Below are positions 1 to 9,590 of a stretch of DNA of 64,000 bases, piece by piece (position 1 is the stretch's first letter; each line of letters opens with the position of its first letter). The DNA comes from Nostoc sp. FACHB-152 (GTDB taxonomy: Bacteria; Cyanobacteriota; Cyanobacteriia; Cyanobacteriales; Nostocaceae): NCBI RefSeq assembly GCF_014697475.1, contig NZ_JACJRV010000001.1, positions 434,001 through 498,000 on the forward strand. The letters are read 5' to 3'. The notes beneath the pieces were generated by a model. That model made no database searches. It was not told where the DNA came from and saw only the letters and a list, made by a program, of their open reading frames with translations. The position numbers and the translations under genes were made by a program.

Positions 1-1
1 C

Positions 2-418
2 AATTTATTAGAAAAAAAAGATGTAGTTATTAAATATATAAAAACTGATAAATCATCATATTTTAGTGGTGAAAATATAACAATTACATTAGGATTAGAA
101 TTTATAAAAGTTCCTGAGAAATATGGTGTTGGAATATTAATAAAAAATTCTGTGGGTGATGTAGTCACTTTATTTAATACAATTAGAGATAATTTTGTGA
201 TTTCAGGAATTTACGAAACTGTAAAATTATATATTCCTAAAAATAATTTTACGAGAGGTACTTATTTCATTTCTGTTTCTTTAGTAGACGATTTGGCTAT
301 GTATCCCTATGATAAGCTTGAATATGCAACAAGCTTTTTTGTGGATATGCAAAAAAACAACAGTGGTATACCTGTTGCTGAAGGTTATTTCCGCGCAGAA
401 CATGAGTGGATTTTATGA
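2..418 (+). CDS. Wzt-type polysaccharide ABC exporter ATP-binding protein, C-terminal part (5' cut by window)
   Basis: The open frame enters from the left edge and stops at 416-418, leaving about 138 residues. They look like the carbohydrate-binding beta-sandwich at the C-terminus of Wzt proteins: a YFSGENITITL strand near residue 20, a GVGILIKNSVGD segment near residue 45, and a Phe-rich end with HEWIL. In the Wzm/Wzt system this domain recognises the finished O-antigen or exopolysaccharide chain before export. The ATPase domain would lie upstream, outside the window. An internal ATG at 152 is not the true start because the domain extends upstream of it. The next gene overlaps its stop by four bases, suggesting one operon. 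Confidence 0.72.
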   Translation, partial: NLLEKKDVVIKYIKTDKSSYFSGENITITLGLEFIKVPEKYGVGILIKNSVGDVVTLFNTIRDNFVISGIYETVKLYIPKNNFTRGTYFISVSLVDDLAMYPYDKLEYATSFFVDMQKNNSGIPVAEGYFRAEHEWIL

Positions 419-1254
419 TAAGACTTATTTCTAACTTATTAGAAAAAAAAAAGAAAATATATAGGCTAAAAAATCCGAAAAAACAAAAACTTTTAGCTAT
501 TTTAAGAGTGCGCAATGAAGAACTGATTATTGCGGATACTTTAGACCATTTAGCAAGTATCTGTGATGGAATTATTTGTTATGACGATGCTAGCACAGAT
601 AAAACATTTGACATATTACGTCAGCACAGAAAAGTATATGCTATTATCAAAAACTACGATTGGTTACCCAATCCAGAGGAGCGCATTTATCGAGAAACGC
701 AAGATAGAGCGGAACTTTTGCAACTAGCAACTGAGTATCAACCTGAATGGATTTTGTGTGCAGATGCAGATGAAAGGTATTTAGGAGATATTCGACCTTT
801 TATTGATAGTGATCAATCTCAAGATATAGATGCCATCAGAATCCAACTATTTGATGCTTATATTACCATTGAAGATAGAGAACCGTTCAAAAAAGGACAA
901 AAACTCTTAAACTTTAGAAAATATTTTGGTATAGAAAGACGAGATATTTTGATGCTATGGAGAAATAGCTCAGATGTAGTATTTCAAGGTTTAGATTCAC
1001 GCGAACCTACTGTCCCTTCATCCAAAAATATTATAGTGAAATTTTATTGCCAACATTACGGTAAATCACTTTCAGTTCAACATTGGGAAGATACTTGTGA
1101 CTATTATATAAATCATTTTCCCTTTGAAGTTTATGGAAAAAAATGGCTAGAAAGGAAAGGAAAGGCTATTCATCTATTATCTGACTTTGATACAGAGTTA
1201 CAGATTTGGGGAGAACAGTTATTTAATCAAGCGAAGGTAATACATCCAGTATGA
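415..1254 (+). CDS. Glycosyltransferase family 2
   Basis: A protein of about 279 residues with the GT-A fold signature: AILRVRNEE near residue 28, YDDASTDKT near residue 55 and a DAD metal-binding motif in CADADER near residue 115. It probably adds a sugar to the surface polysaccharide in the cytoplasm. I prefer ATG 415, which forms an ATGA overlap with the upstream stop; an in-frame GTG at 406 would add three residues. Its own stop overlaps the next gene in the same way (ATG 1251), so translation is likely coupled. Donor and acceptor sugars cannot be told from sequence. Confidence 0.82.
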   Translation: MIRLISNLLEKKKKIYRLKNPKKQKLLAILRVRNEELIIADTLDHLASICDGIICYDDASTDKTFDILRQHRKVYAIIKNYDWLPNPEERIYRETQDRAELLQLATEYQPEWILCADADERYLGDIRPFIDSDQSQDIDAIRIQLFDAYITIEDREPFKKGQKLLNFRKYFGIERRDILMLWRNSSDVVFQGLDSREPTVPSSKNIIVKFYCQHYGKSLSVQHWEDTCDYYINHFPFEVYGKKWLERKGKAIHLLSDFDTELQIWGEQLFNQAKVIHPV

Positions 1255-2678
1255 GTTTAGGCAGAGTTTTATTTACAAATCATCAGCTTGTTCATTTTTC
1301 TGGCTCTGAGCTTGTTACGCTTGATTTAGCAACTGAATTTAAAGCCCAAGGATGGGATGTATATGTAGCAACTTTTATCTTTGATGGGGAAATAGAAAAA
1401 TGCTTTAAACAAAATAACATTAATGTTTTTAATATATTAAATGAGCCAATCCCCATCAAAGAATTCGATTTATTTTGGGCGCATCACTTTCCTGTTGTAA
1501 TTAAATGCTTATTAGAAGATAAAATCAAAGCAAAATCAATTGTATTGAGCAGTTTATCTCCATATGAACCTCTAGAAACAGTACCTTTTTTTCATAACTA
1601 TGCAGACTTAATTGTATGTAACTCAGAAGAAACAAAAGCAGCCTTATCATTAAGCTCTGAAAAGGAGAATCTAGAGAAATTATTTGTATTTAACAATTCT
1701 GTGCCTGCTAACTTTTTTGAATTTTCTGTAACGCGCAAACCTCAGGAGTTACCTACTTTATCTAAGGTGGCTGTAATTTCTAATCACCCCCCCCAAGAAA
1801 TTTTAGATACGATTAAAATATTGAAAAAAAATGGTATTATTGTTGATTTAATAGGGATTGTAGGCAAACCTGTATTAGTTAACAAGGAATTATTAAGTAC
1901 TTATGATGCAGTTATAACTATTGGGCGTACAGTACAGCATTGTATGGCATTAAAAATACCAGTATTTTGCTATGACCATTTTGGTGGCCCTGGCTGGCTA
2001 ACTCCAGAAAATTATAAACTAGCTGAATGGTTTAATTATTCCGGTAGATGTTGTAATTTACGCCTTTCTAGTGAAGAGTTAGCCACAGAAATAACAGTTA
2101 ACTTTTTAGCAGCTATACAGCATACAAGCTTTTTTCAAGATTATGCCTCAATACATTACTCACTCGTAAATAACATTGATAGAGTTTTGGAGAGGATTGG
2201 TAAAGATTTTTTATCGAAACCCTATATAAACATTGAACTACCTCAAACATTTGCAAAAATAGGTCATGCTTACAGACGAACATTGAGTGAGCGTGAATTA
2301 TGGCACACAGAATTAGAGCGATCGCAATCCCAACTTCAGCAAACTCAAGCTGAACTAGCGCGATCGCAATCCCAACTTCAGCAAACTCAAGCTGAACTAG
2401 CGCGATCGCAATCCCAACTTCAGCAAACTCAAGCTGAACTAGCGCGATCGCAGTCTCAACTTCAACAAACTCAGGCTGAATTAGCGCGATCGCAGTCTCA
2501 ACTTCAACAAACTCAGGCTGAATTAGCGCGATCTCAAGCCGCAGTGAAACAATCCTATGAAGAAATCATAGAAATAGAGAATAGTAATGTTGGTACAATC
2601 AAAACTGTTTGGAATAAATTTAAGCCTATACTTATATCTTTTAAAAAAATGATAAAAGCATTATATATTAAGCCTTAG
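1251..2678 (+). CDS. Glycosyltransferase-like protein with repeated coiled-coil tail
   Basis: A 475-residue protein. The N-terminal 310 residues look like a GT-B-type glycosyltransferase: FSGSELVTLDLATEF near residue 16 resembles the acceptor-domain start, and YDHFGGPGW near 240 lies in the nucleotide-sugar half. Residues about 350-440 are a coiled coil made of six 14-residue repeats of the SQSQLQQTQAELAR type. The tail may make the protein dimerise or hold a polysaccharide assembly complex. The ATGA overlap with the preceding gene indicates an operon. Function is inferred from neighbours and fold-like features; the exact GT family is uncertain. Confidence 0.65.
   Translation: MSLGRVLFTNHQLVHFSGSELVTLDLATEFKAQGWDVYVATFIFDGEIEKCFKQNNINVFNILNEPIPIKEFDLFWAHHFPVVIKCLLEDKIKAKSIVLSSLSPYEPLETVPFFHNYADLIVCNSEETKAALSLSSEKENLEKLFVFNNSVPANFFEFSVTRKPQELPTLSKVAVISNHPPQEILDTIKILKKNGIIVDLIGIVGKPVLVNKELLSTYDAVITIGRTVQHCMALKIPVFCYDHFGGPGWLTPENYKLAEWFNYSGRCCNLRLSSEELATEITVNFLAAIQHTSFFQDYASIHYSLVNNIDRVLERIGKDFLSKPYINIELPQTFAKIGHAYRRTLSERELWHTELERSQSQLQQTQAELARSQSQLQQTQAELARSQSQLQQTQAELARSQSQLQQTQAELARSQSQLQQTQAELARSQAAVKQSYEEIIEIENSNVGTIKTVWNKFKPILISFKKMIKALYIKP
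2318..2569 (+). repeat. 42-bp in-frame tandem repeat carrying HIP1 octamers
   Basis: Six 42-bp units lie head to tail inside the glycosyltransferase at 1251-2678. Unit starts fall at 2318, 2360, 2402, 2444, 2486 and 2528. The first five begin with the palindrome GCGATCGC and the sixth has GCGATCTC. The first three units are almost identical and the later ones share third-position changes, as expected from stepwise duplication. Each unit encodes 14 residues, or two coiled-coil heptads. Confidence 0.95.
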
Positions 2679-2717
2679 TATAACTTATTTATTAATCAAT
2701 AGCAACAAAAAATTACA

Positions 2718-3677
2718 ATGTCTACCCTAGTTTCAGTAATTATTCCGGTTAAAAACGGTCAAGAATTTTTAGATGAAGTTCTAACAGCTACTTTGACTCA
2801 AAAAACTGAATTTAAATATGAAGTTGTTGTCATTGATTCGGGTTCTAAAGATAATTCATTAGAAATTATTAAAAAGCATAATGTTAAATTAATTCAAATT
2901 CCTCCTGCACAATTTAATCATGGCTTAACTCGTAATCTTGGTGTACAAGAATCTCAAGGTGAATTTATCGCTTTTATAACTCAAGATGCTACACCAGCTA
3001 ATGAGTATTGGCTAAGTAATCTCGTAAAGCCTTTTTTGGAAGATCCCCAGATAGCTGGAGTTTTTGGTAAGCATATAGCTAGACCTAAATGTGATCCAAT
3101 AGTTGCTTTTAACTTAGATTACCATTTTGAAAAAACTATATCCCTAGTTAGAAAAACATGGAAAAAAGATGAGAGCTATGAAAGCAACAAAGGTATTTAT
3201 GTATTCTTTTCTAATAATAACTCTTGTATTAGGAAATCAGTTTGGGAAAAAATACCGTTTCGACAAGTTGAAATGTCCGAAGATCAGATTTGGGCACAAG
3301 ATATTTTAGAACAAGGCTATATAAAATGCTATGAACCCAGCGCAGTTGTTTATCATTCGCATACTTATTCTCCAATAGAGTGGTTCAAAAGAAGTTTTGA
3401 TGAATATCGTGCCTATATCAAAATAGGGCTTGTTCAAAAAGATTCAATTCTAAGTTCTTTCAAAACAATTTATGGTCTATCTGTTGGAGATATTCAAATA
3501 ATTAGAAAAAATCCGGAATTATCGGTTCAGCAAAAATATTATTGGATGCTTATGCGCGTATTAAATAATATGGGCAGAATCAGTGGTCAATTTTTAGGAG
3601 TTCGACACGATAAAATTCCTGATTACTTTGCCCAAATGTTTTTTTCTGGACAAGCACAAAAAATGAGGAATAAATAG
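2718..3677 (+). CDS. Glycosyltransferase family 2, rhamnosyltransferase-like
   Basis: A 319-residue GT-A enzyme. It begins with LVSVIIPVKNG, then has VVIDSGSKDNS near residue 36, ITQDATP near residue 90 in place of the usual DxD region, and a SEDQIW acidic motif near residue 193 that fits the catalytic base region. The overall pattern resembles rhamnosyltransferases, which fits the dTDP-rhamnose genes downstream at 7086-9590. ATG 2718 follows a 39-bp gap after the previous gene; the next gene starts one base after this stop. The substrate is not established. Confidence 0.8.
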   Translation: MSTLVSVIIPVKNGQEFLDEVLTATLTQKTEFKYEVVVIDSGSKDNSLEIIKKHNVKLIQIPPAQFNHGLTRNLGVQESQGEFIAFITQDATPANEYWLSNLVKPFLEDPQIAGVFGKHIARPKCDPIVAFNLDYHFEKTISLVRKTWKKDESYESNKGIYVFFSNNNSCIRKSVWEKIPFRQVEMSEDQIWAQDILEQGYIKCYEPSAVVYHSHTYSPIEWFKRSFDEYRAYIKIGLVQKDSILSSFKTIYGLSVGDIQIIRKNPELSVQQKYYWMLMRVLNNMGRISGQFLGVRHDKIPDYFAQMFFSGQAQKMRNK

Positions 3678-3678
3678 A

Positions 3679-5028
3679 ATGATTTCTAAGCAAAGATTTT
3701 TGTTAATAGCATTCAGAAAATTTTTAACAAAAATAAATCAAATAGGTTTGCAGGCAACTATTTCGCTAATAATTAAGAAACTTTCACCGATAGTAGAAAT
3801 GCCCCCGGAAATTGTTGTTGCTGAAAGTCAGCCTGTTAGCATAGAAGCCATTCAAAATAATTTATCAGATACTCATCAAATCATACTGGAAGGATTAAAA
3901 CATAGAAGTAATTCTATATTGCTCAATAATAGAGCTTTTAATAACAAGAGTGTAGATATCCATAATTTGTCTTTTACCTGGCTTGTACCTTTTTTCTCTA
4001 AGGGTTCTGGTGGACATAAGAACTTGTTTAGATTTGTTAAAGGATTAGAAAATTTAGGTTGTAAATGTACTATCTACATAGTCAAAGAATTTGAAATTGG
4101 CTTAACTCCTGAAGAAATTAAGGAAAAAATCTGCGATTATTTTGAAAATATTGATGCGGAAGTCAAAATATACAAGCCTGGCGCAGAATATGAAAAAGCT
4201 GATGTTTTGGTTTGTACTTCTTGGATTACAGCTTATGCTGGACTAACGTTTGATGCTAATTTAAAAGTCTATTTTGTTCAAGACTATGAACCCCTATTCT
4301 TTTCAGCAGGAAGTTATTGGTACTTAGCTGAAAATACCTATTATTTCAACTACTACCATATCACCTTAGGCCCTTGGCTGACGCATCTACTGCGACAAAA
4401 GTATGGCGTAAAAGCTGATTATTATGACATTGTAGTAGATAAAGACTTATATATTCCTCAAACTACAATTTCAAATGAAAAAATTAAATCCATTTGTAAC
4501 AATAAAAGTTTTAAAGTTTGTTTTTATGGTCGTAGCGTAACTCCTAGACGCTGTTTTGAATTAGTATTAATGGCTTTATATTTGTTCTCTAAAAAAGCAA
4601 CAGATATTACTATAATTGCTTATGGATGGAATGAGCTACCTCCTGTACCTTTTAAATGTTACAATTTAGGTATGCTAACTACTAACGAACTATCAGAACT
4701 TTATTCATTATGTGATGTTTGTATTGCTCCATCTGCCAGTAATCTTTCTTTAGTAGCTCGTGAAGTAATGGCTTGTGGATGTGTATTAATGGATTTAGAT
4801 GTAGAAAATACATCCTATGACTTATTACATCTTGAGAACAGTTACCTTGTTAAGCAAGATCCACAATCTATGTGCGATGGATTGATGCATTTATATAATG
4901 ACAGAAATTTATTGTCAAATTTAAAAAATAGTTCTCTGAAATATATATCTAAGTTAAATAATTGGAATTACCAAGTTAATAGTCTTTACAGTTTAATTAA
5001 ACAACAATTGCAGAACAATGCTTCATAA
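3679..5028 (+). CDS. WsaF-like rhamnosyltransferase
   Basis: A 449-residue protein with GT-B character. Useful landmarks are FTWLVPFFSKGSGGHKNLFR near residue 98, FVQDYEPLFF near residue 206, FYGRSVTPRRCFEL near residue 284, and a SLVAREVMACG segment near residue 355 that corresponds to the nucleotide-sugar-binding end. The FVQDYEPLFF block is characteristic of WsaF-type enzymes of rhamnan synthesis. Start ATG 3679 lies one base after the upstream stop and the end overlaps the following methyltransferase by 11 bases, so it sits inside a tight operon. Confidence 0.7.
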   Translation: MISKQRFLLIAFRKFLTKINQIGLQATISLIIKKLSPIVEMPPEIVVAESQPVSIEAIQNNLSDTHQIILEGLKHRSNSILLNNRAFNNKSVDIHNLSFTWLVPFFSKGSGGHKNLFRFVKGLENLGCKCTIYIVKEFEIGLTPEEIKEKICDYFENIDAEVKIYKPGAEYEKADVLVCTSWITAYAGLTFDANLKVYFVQDYEPLFFSAGSYWYLAENTYYFNYYHITLGPWLTHLLRQKYGVKADYYDIVVDKDLYIPQTTISNEKIKSICNNKSFKVCFYGRSVTPRRCFELVLMALYLFSKKATDITIIAYGWNELPPVPFKCYNLGMLTTNELSELYSLCDVCIAPSASNLSLVAREVMACGCVLMDLDVENTSYDLLHLENSYLVKQDPQSMCDGLMHLYNDRNLLSNLKNSSLKYISKLNNWNYQVNSLYSLIKQQLQNNAS

Positions 5029-5983
5029 AAATCAACTAAGCAATTTTATAAAACGGGAACAAAGAGCTTATCAATTAAGTCATAGTGAAGTTACAAATAC
5101 TCTTTTTTCTCGTCTAGATACTGATGATATTGCAATTGTTGAGAAACATTTAAACACAGAGCATCTTGAGCTTGTAAAAGATATACCGACTGATTCAATA
5201 GGTTACAAATATACAATTCTGCATCTTGGAGTTTATTATAGCGTACCAATTCTTTTAGAAAAAACTGGATTGAGTAGTGCAATGCCTCCAGAAAATGTAC
5301 ATTCTATGGCTCGTGGGCCTTTTAGTGCAGGAGGTAGCTTCTATTATGCTGATTTAATAACGGAAGCTATGCACAAAGTTGGAGCAAAATTAAAACCTAG
5401 TTCTAGTGTATTAGATTTTGGATGTTCATCAGGGCGTATTCTAAGAGTTCTCAATACTGCATACCCCGAAATTAATTTTTATGGTTGCGATCCTAATGAG
5501 GTAGCCATAGACTGGGCAAAAAATTACCTGCGAAATATTAATTTTACAGTTAGCCCACAAGTACCACCACTGGCATATTCTACAGGAACTTTTGATCTAG
5601 TTTATGCTATTTCAATCTGGTCTCATTTTTCCGAACTTGCTGCATTAGAGTGGTTTGCAGAAATGAAACGTATAATTCGTCCTGGGGGTTATCTTATATT
5701 TACAACTCATGGCTATCAGTCATTAAATTGTTATGCAAAGAGTGGACGACACTCGGCACAGACATTGAATAAGATTGAAGAAAATTTGTACAGTAAAGGA
5801 TTTTCCTTCATAGATATATTTGGACCAAAAGGAGATTGGGGAGTAGTTAGCTCTAGTTGGGGTGAAGCCTATATTTCACCAGAATGGTGGTTAGAGAATC
5901 TTTGTTCTGATTGGTATGTTTCTTTGTTTTTGCCAGGAGGGGTTGAATGCAATCAGGATTTAATTGTACTGGAGTCAAAATAA
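5018..5983 (+). CDS. Class I SAM-dependent methyltransferase
   Basis: A 321-residue protein with a Rossmann methyltransferase core: motif I VLDFGCSSGRIL near residue 125, an acidic loop in GCDPNEVAIDWA near residue 150, and RIIRPGGYLIFTTHG near residue 215. It has an N-terminal extension of about 90 residues. Placed among glycosyltransferases, it may methylate a sugar of the polysaccharide or cap the chain end, but this is inference. The start overlaps the previous gene by 11 bases. Confidence 0.75.
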   Translation: MLHKNQLSNFIKREQRAYQLSHSEVTNTLFSRLDTDDIAIVEKHLNTEHLELVKDIPTDSIGYKYTILHLGVYYSVPILLEKTGLSSAMPPENVHSMARGPFSAGGSFYYADLITEAMHKVGAKLKPSSSVLDFGCSSGRILRVLNTAYPEINFYGCDPNEVAIDWAKNYLRNINFTVSPQVPPLAYSTGTFDLVYAISIWSHFSELAALEWFAEMKRIIRPGGYLIFTTHGYQSLNCYAKSGRHSAQTLNKIEENLYSKGFSFIDIFGPKGDWGVVSSSWGEAYISPEWWLENLCSDWYVSLFLPGGVECNQDLIVLESK

Positions 5984-6029
5984 CTATTTGTGGTTGTTTG
6001 ATAATTAAAGAAGCTATTTAATTCATGAG

Positions 6030-7010
6030 TTGCTCAGTACCAAAATACTCATTAGAAAAATAAGCCATTTTGGACAAAAATTGAAAAGCACACCTAAGAT
6101 ATTAGTATGTGTGACTGCTTATGAAGACCCGGAGGCAGTTGCATCTTTTATTTCAGCAATTAAAAATCAATCAACCCCAGTAGAAAAAATTTTAATTGTA
6201 GACAACTCCAATGATAAAAAAGTATGTCTGCAACCTTCAGTTAATAATAGTAATTTAGAAGTTATTTATTCTCCCGAAAATTTAGGAGTCTCTGGTAGTT
6301 TAAAAATTGCCTATAAAAGGTTATTCTCTTATAAATATGATTTTTTATGGACTTTTGATCAAGATAGTATTCCAGCTTTCAGCTGTTTAGAAAATCTTTT
6401 AAAAGTTTATCGAGAAGTATCTCAAAACAACTATAAAGTTGGCATTATCGCGCCTTTATCCATTGATCTTAGAAATAATAATATTATTGAAGGGGCAAAT
6501 TTCGTTAAAGATCATTTTGCTGGATGTCAGCATCAGCAGAAGAAGTTGTATGAATGCGATGCACCTATAACTTCTGGTACTTTGATTTCTTTAACAACTG
6601 CTAAAACTATTTCTATTCCAAGAGAAGATTTATTTATTGATGGAATTGATCTCGATTATGGATTAAGGCTAAAGCAGGCAGGTTATCACAACTTTATTGT
6701 TACTGATGCCATTATGCATCACAATTTTGGCCATCCTAGCGAAATTAAATTTATCAATAGAAATCTCTTAGTACAAAAATATCCGCCTATACGTCACTAC
6801 TATATTTGTAGGAACCATACTTATTTGGAGACTCGCTATGCTCAAGGCTTGTATAAAGTGACGAGCAGTTTAAAACGAATCAAATATTTAATTTTTACTA
6901 TAATAAAAATTATACTTTTTGACCATGAATATAAAAACATAAAGATATGGGCATGTTTGTTAGGAACGTTTCATGGTTTTATCGGTAAACTTGGTAAATT
7001 GTGGCACTGA
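6030..7010 (+). CDS. Glycosyltransferase family 2, rhamnosyltransferase-like; unclear start
   Basis: About 326 residues with ILVCVTAYEDPEAV near residue 25, ILIVDNSND near residue 52, WTFDQDSIP (DxD-like) near residue 105 and DGIDLDYGLRLKQAGY near residue 208, which are the usual GT2 landmarks. The frame opens with TTG at 6030. The only nearby ATG (6025) is in another frame and stops after 12 codons, so either a weak start is used or a small frameshift has damaged the 5' end. The conserved catalytic core is intact. Confidence 0.75.
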   Translation: MLSTKILIRKISHFGQKLKSTPKILVCVTAYEDPEAVASFISAIKNQSTPVEKILIVDNSNDKKVCLQPSVNNSNLEVIYSPENLGVSGSLKIAYKRLFSYKYDFLWTFDQDSIPAFSCLENLLKVYREVSQNNYKVGIIAPLSIDLRNNNIIEGANFVKDHFAGCQHQQKKLYECDAPITSGTLISLTTAKTISIPREDLFIDGIDLDYGLRLKQAGYHNFIVTDAIMHHNFGHPSEIKFINRNLLVQKYPPIRHYYICRNHTYLETRYAQGLYKVTSSLKRIKYLIFTIIKIILFDHEYKNIKIWACLLGTFHGFIGKLGKLWH

Positions 7011-7085
7011 AGTTTAATTACACTTTAAGTTGGAGAAAGATTACGTGCTAAATTATTCTTGCCAATAACAGTACCATCAATACCC

Positions 7086-7631
7086 GTGAAACTTATACCC
7101 ACTGAAATCTCTAACGTTTACCTCATCGAACCGCAAGTATTCACTGACTCGCGCGGCTTTTTTTTTGAATCTTATAATCAGCAAAAATTTATTGATAAAG
7201 CTGGCATTACTTTTAACTTTGTTCAAGACAATCATTCCTGTTCCAAAAAAAATGTTCTGCGCGGACTGCATTACCAAATCATTCAACCTCAAGGTAAATT
7301 AGTCCGTGTTGTGGTTGGTAGTATTTTTGACGTAGCTGTAGACATTAGAAAAAGCTCGCCTACCTTTGGACAATGGGTAGGGTATGAACTCAGTGCGGAG
7401 AATAAACGCCAATTGTGGATACCACCTGGCTTTGCTCACGGTTTTGTTGTACTTTCCGAAGTTGCAGAAGTTCTTTACAAAACTACAGATTACTATGCGC
7501 CTGGTGGCGATCGCACTATTGTATGGAATGATCCAGATTTAGCTATAGACTGGCCTATCAAAGAACTACCAATACTATCAGCTAAAGATAGCAACGGTCA
7601 GGCATTTAAAAGTGCAGAAGTCTATGAGTAA
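7086..7631 (+). CDS. rfbC: dTDP-4-dehydrorhamnose 3,5-epimerase
   Basis: RmlC converts dTDP-4-keto-6-deoxyglucose to the L-rhamno isomer in dTDP-L-rhamnose synthesis. Visible family motifs are [28 protein letters not shown] with the conserved His, [20 protein letters not shown] and [14 protein letters not shown] 7086 gives 181 residues, the normal family length, beginning just before IPTEI. A TTG at 7059 would add nine residues. Neither has a clear ribosome-binding site. The gene is followed by rfbD and rfbA. Confidence 0.93.
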   Translation: MKLIPTEISNVYLIEPQVFTDSRGFFFESYNQQKFIDKAGITFNFVQDNHSCSKKNVLRGLHYQIIQPQGKLVRVVVGSIFDVAVDIRKSSPTFGQWVGYELSAENKRQLWIPPGFAHGFVVLSEVAEVLYKTTDYYAPGGDRTIVWNDPDLAIDWPIKELPILSAKDSNGQAFKSAEVYE

Positions 7632-8508
7632 ATCAATCTTACTACTGGGTAGCAATGGTCAAGTTGGTCAAGAACTACAACAAATTCTCGTACCGCAACA
7701 TAAAGTTATTCCACTTGTACGCCCTGACATAGACCTGACTCAACCTGATAGCCTACGTCGAATCATCAGAGAAATCCAACCACAAATAATTATTAACGCC
7801 GCCGCTTACACGGCTGTAGATAAAGCCGAAACCGAAACCGAACTAGCTACAGCCGTCAATGCGACAGCACCCGAAATTATCGCCGCAGAAAGTCAAAAAA
7901 TCGGCTCGTTTTTAATACACATCTCCACAGACTACGTTTTTGACGGCCAGCAATGTCGCCCATACCAAGAAACTGATGCAACTAACCCATTAAGTATTTA
8001 CGGTAAAACTAAACTAGCCGGAGAAATAGCAATTGGGGAAACTCATCCCCATCACATCATTCTCCGTACAGCTTGGGTTTATGGCAGTTTTGGTAAAAGT
8101 AACTTTGTCAAAACTATGCTGCGGTTGGGTAAAGAACGCCCAGAAATTCGTGTAGTTGCAGACCAAATTGGTAGCCCTACTTGGGCGTATGATATCGCTG
8201 AGGTAATCGCCCAATTTATCCCCCAGTTAACACCAGACATTGCTGGTACATACCACTACACCAACAGTGGTGTTATTAGCTGGTACGACTTTGCTGTAGC
8301 GATTTTGGAAGAAGCACAACAGCTAGGTTTTCCTCTGACAGTCCAAAACATTGTTCCTATCACCACCGCCGAATATCCCACCTTAGCCCGTCGCCCTGCA
8401 TATGCTGTCCTGGCTTGTGGGAAAATATCACAAGTTCTAAAAACTTACCCACCCCATTGGCGACAAAGACTGAGACTAATGCTTAAAGACTGGCTCTCTA
8501 AATCTTGA
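7624..8508 (+). CDS. rfbD: dTDP-4-dehydrorhamnose reductase
   Basis: RmlD performs the last step of dTDP-L-rhamnose synthesis, an NAD(P)H reduction. The 294-residue protein starts at ATG 7624 with [17 protein letters not shown] (Rossmann loop), contains [10 protein letters not shown] near residue 98 and the catalytic YGKTKLAGE near residue 126, all typical of the extended SDR family. A GTG at 7612 is a possible but less natural start. It overlaps rfbC by eight bases. Confidence 0.94.
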   Translation: MSKSILLLGSNGQVGQELQQILVPQHKVIPLVRPDIDLTQPDSLRRIIREIQPQIIINAAAYTAVDKAETETELATAVNATAPEIIAAESQKIGSFLIHISTDYVFDGQQCRPYQETDATNPLSIYGKTKLAGEIAIGETHPHHIILRTAWVYGSFGKSNFVKTMLRLGKERPEIRVVADQIGSPTWAYDIAEVIAQFIPQLTPDIAGTYHYTNSGVISWYDFAVAILEEAQQLGFPLTVQNIVPITTAEYPTLARRPAYAVLACGKISQVLKTYPPHWRQRLRLMLKDWLSKS

Positions 8509-8513
8509 TCATT

Positions 8514-9590
8514 ATGAAAGCACTAATTCTCTCTGGCGGTAAAGGTACACGTCTACGCCCACTCACCTATACAGGTGCAAAACAACTGGTTCCTGTTGCC
8601 AATAAACCAATTTTATGGTATGGGATTGAAGAAATGGTTGCGGCTGGGATCACTGATATTGGGATTGTGATTAGCCCAGAAACGGGGACAGAAGTCCAAA
8701 ACAAAACTGGAGATGGCGAACTTTTTGGTGCGAAGATTACCTACATTGTACAAGACCAGCCAGCCGGACTAGCTCATGCTGTGGCGATCGCCCGTCCCTT
8801 TTTAGCAGATTCACCCTTTATTATGTATCTGGGTGATAACCTAATTCAGCAAGGTGATTTAAGTTACTTCCTACAAAAATTTACCCAACAACAACCGGAT
8901 GCGTTAATTCTTTTACGTGAGGTTGTCAATCCTAGTGCCTTTGGTGTGGCGAAGGTGGATGACGCAGGGCGGGTATTACAATTAGTTGAAAAGCCCAAAA
9001 TTCCCCCATCAAATTTAGCATTAGTGGGTGTATATTTCTTTTCCCCGATTATTCATCAGGCGATTTCGCTAATTCAGCCCTCAAAAAGAGGCGAGTTAGA
9101 AATTACCGATGCTATTCAATGTTTAATAGATCAGCAAAAGCAAGTTATAGCCTGTAACCTAGAAGGCTGGTGGCTAGATACTGGTAAAAAAGATGATTTG
9201 CTAGAAGCTAACCGGATAATTCTTGACACTTATTTAACAGCATCTAATGACGGTGAAGTTGATGCTAATAGTCAGATTATTGGGCGAGTGCAAATTGGGG
9301 CTAATTCTCAAATTATTAATTCTACAATTCGTGGCCCGGTGGTAATTGGTAGCAATTGTTATTTAGAAAACTGCTTTATTGGCCCTTATAGTAGTATTGC
9401 TAATAATACAACCCTAATCGATACAGATTTAGAACATAGCGTAATTTTAGAAGGTGCTAAAATTGCCGGAATTAATCAGCGTATTATTGATAGCGTCATC
9501 GGTCAACGTGCAGAATTAACAATTGCACCCCGTCGTCCTAAAGCATTGAGATTTTTGATTGGTGATGATTGTCAAATTGAACTGACATGA
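8514..9590 (+). CDS. rfbA: Glucose-1-phosphate thymidylyltransferase, long form
   Basis: This enzyme makes dTDP-glucose, the first intermediate of dTDP-L-rhamnose synthesis. The 358-residue protein starts at ATG 8514 with MKALILSGGKGTRLRPLT, the nucleotidyltransferase signature, followed by KQLVPVANKPILWYGIEEM. Residues about 245-345 carry hexapeptide-like repeats of a left-handed beta-helix, as in the longer RmlA-type proteins of actinobacteria and cyanobacteria. The short form has about 290 residues. It follows rfbD by five bases and its stop overlaps the next gene. Confidence 0.9.
   Translation: MKALILSGGKGTRLRPLTYTGAKQLVPVANKPILWYGIEEMVAAGITDIGIVISPETGTEVQNKTGDGELFGAKITYIVQDQPAGLAHAVAIARPFLADSPFIMYLGDNLIQQGDLSYFLQKFTQQQPDALILLREVVNPSAFGVAKVDDAGRVLQLVEKPKIPPSNLALVGVYFFSPIIHQAISLIQPSKRGELEITDAIQCLIDQQKQVIACNLEGWWLDTGKKDDLLEANRIILDTYLTASNDGEVDANSQIIGRVQIGANSQIINSTIRGPVVIGSNCYLENCFIGPYSSIANNTTLIDTDLEHSVILEGAKIAGINQRIIDSVIGQRAELTIAPRRPKALRFLIGDDCQIELT

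Noticed and set aside
2318-2569. CRISPR array
   Set aside because: The units are contiguous, without spacers, and in frame with a coiled-coil protein.
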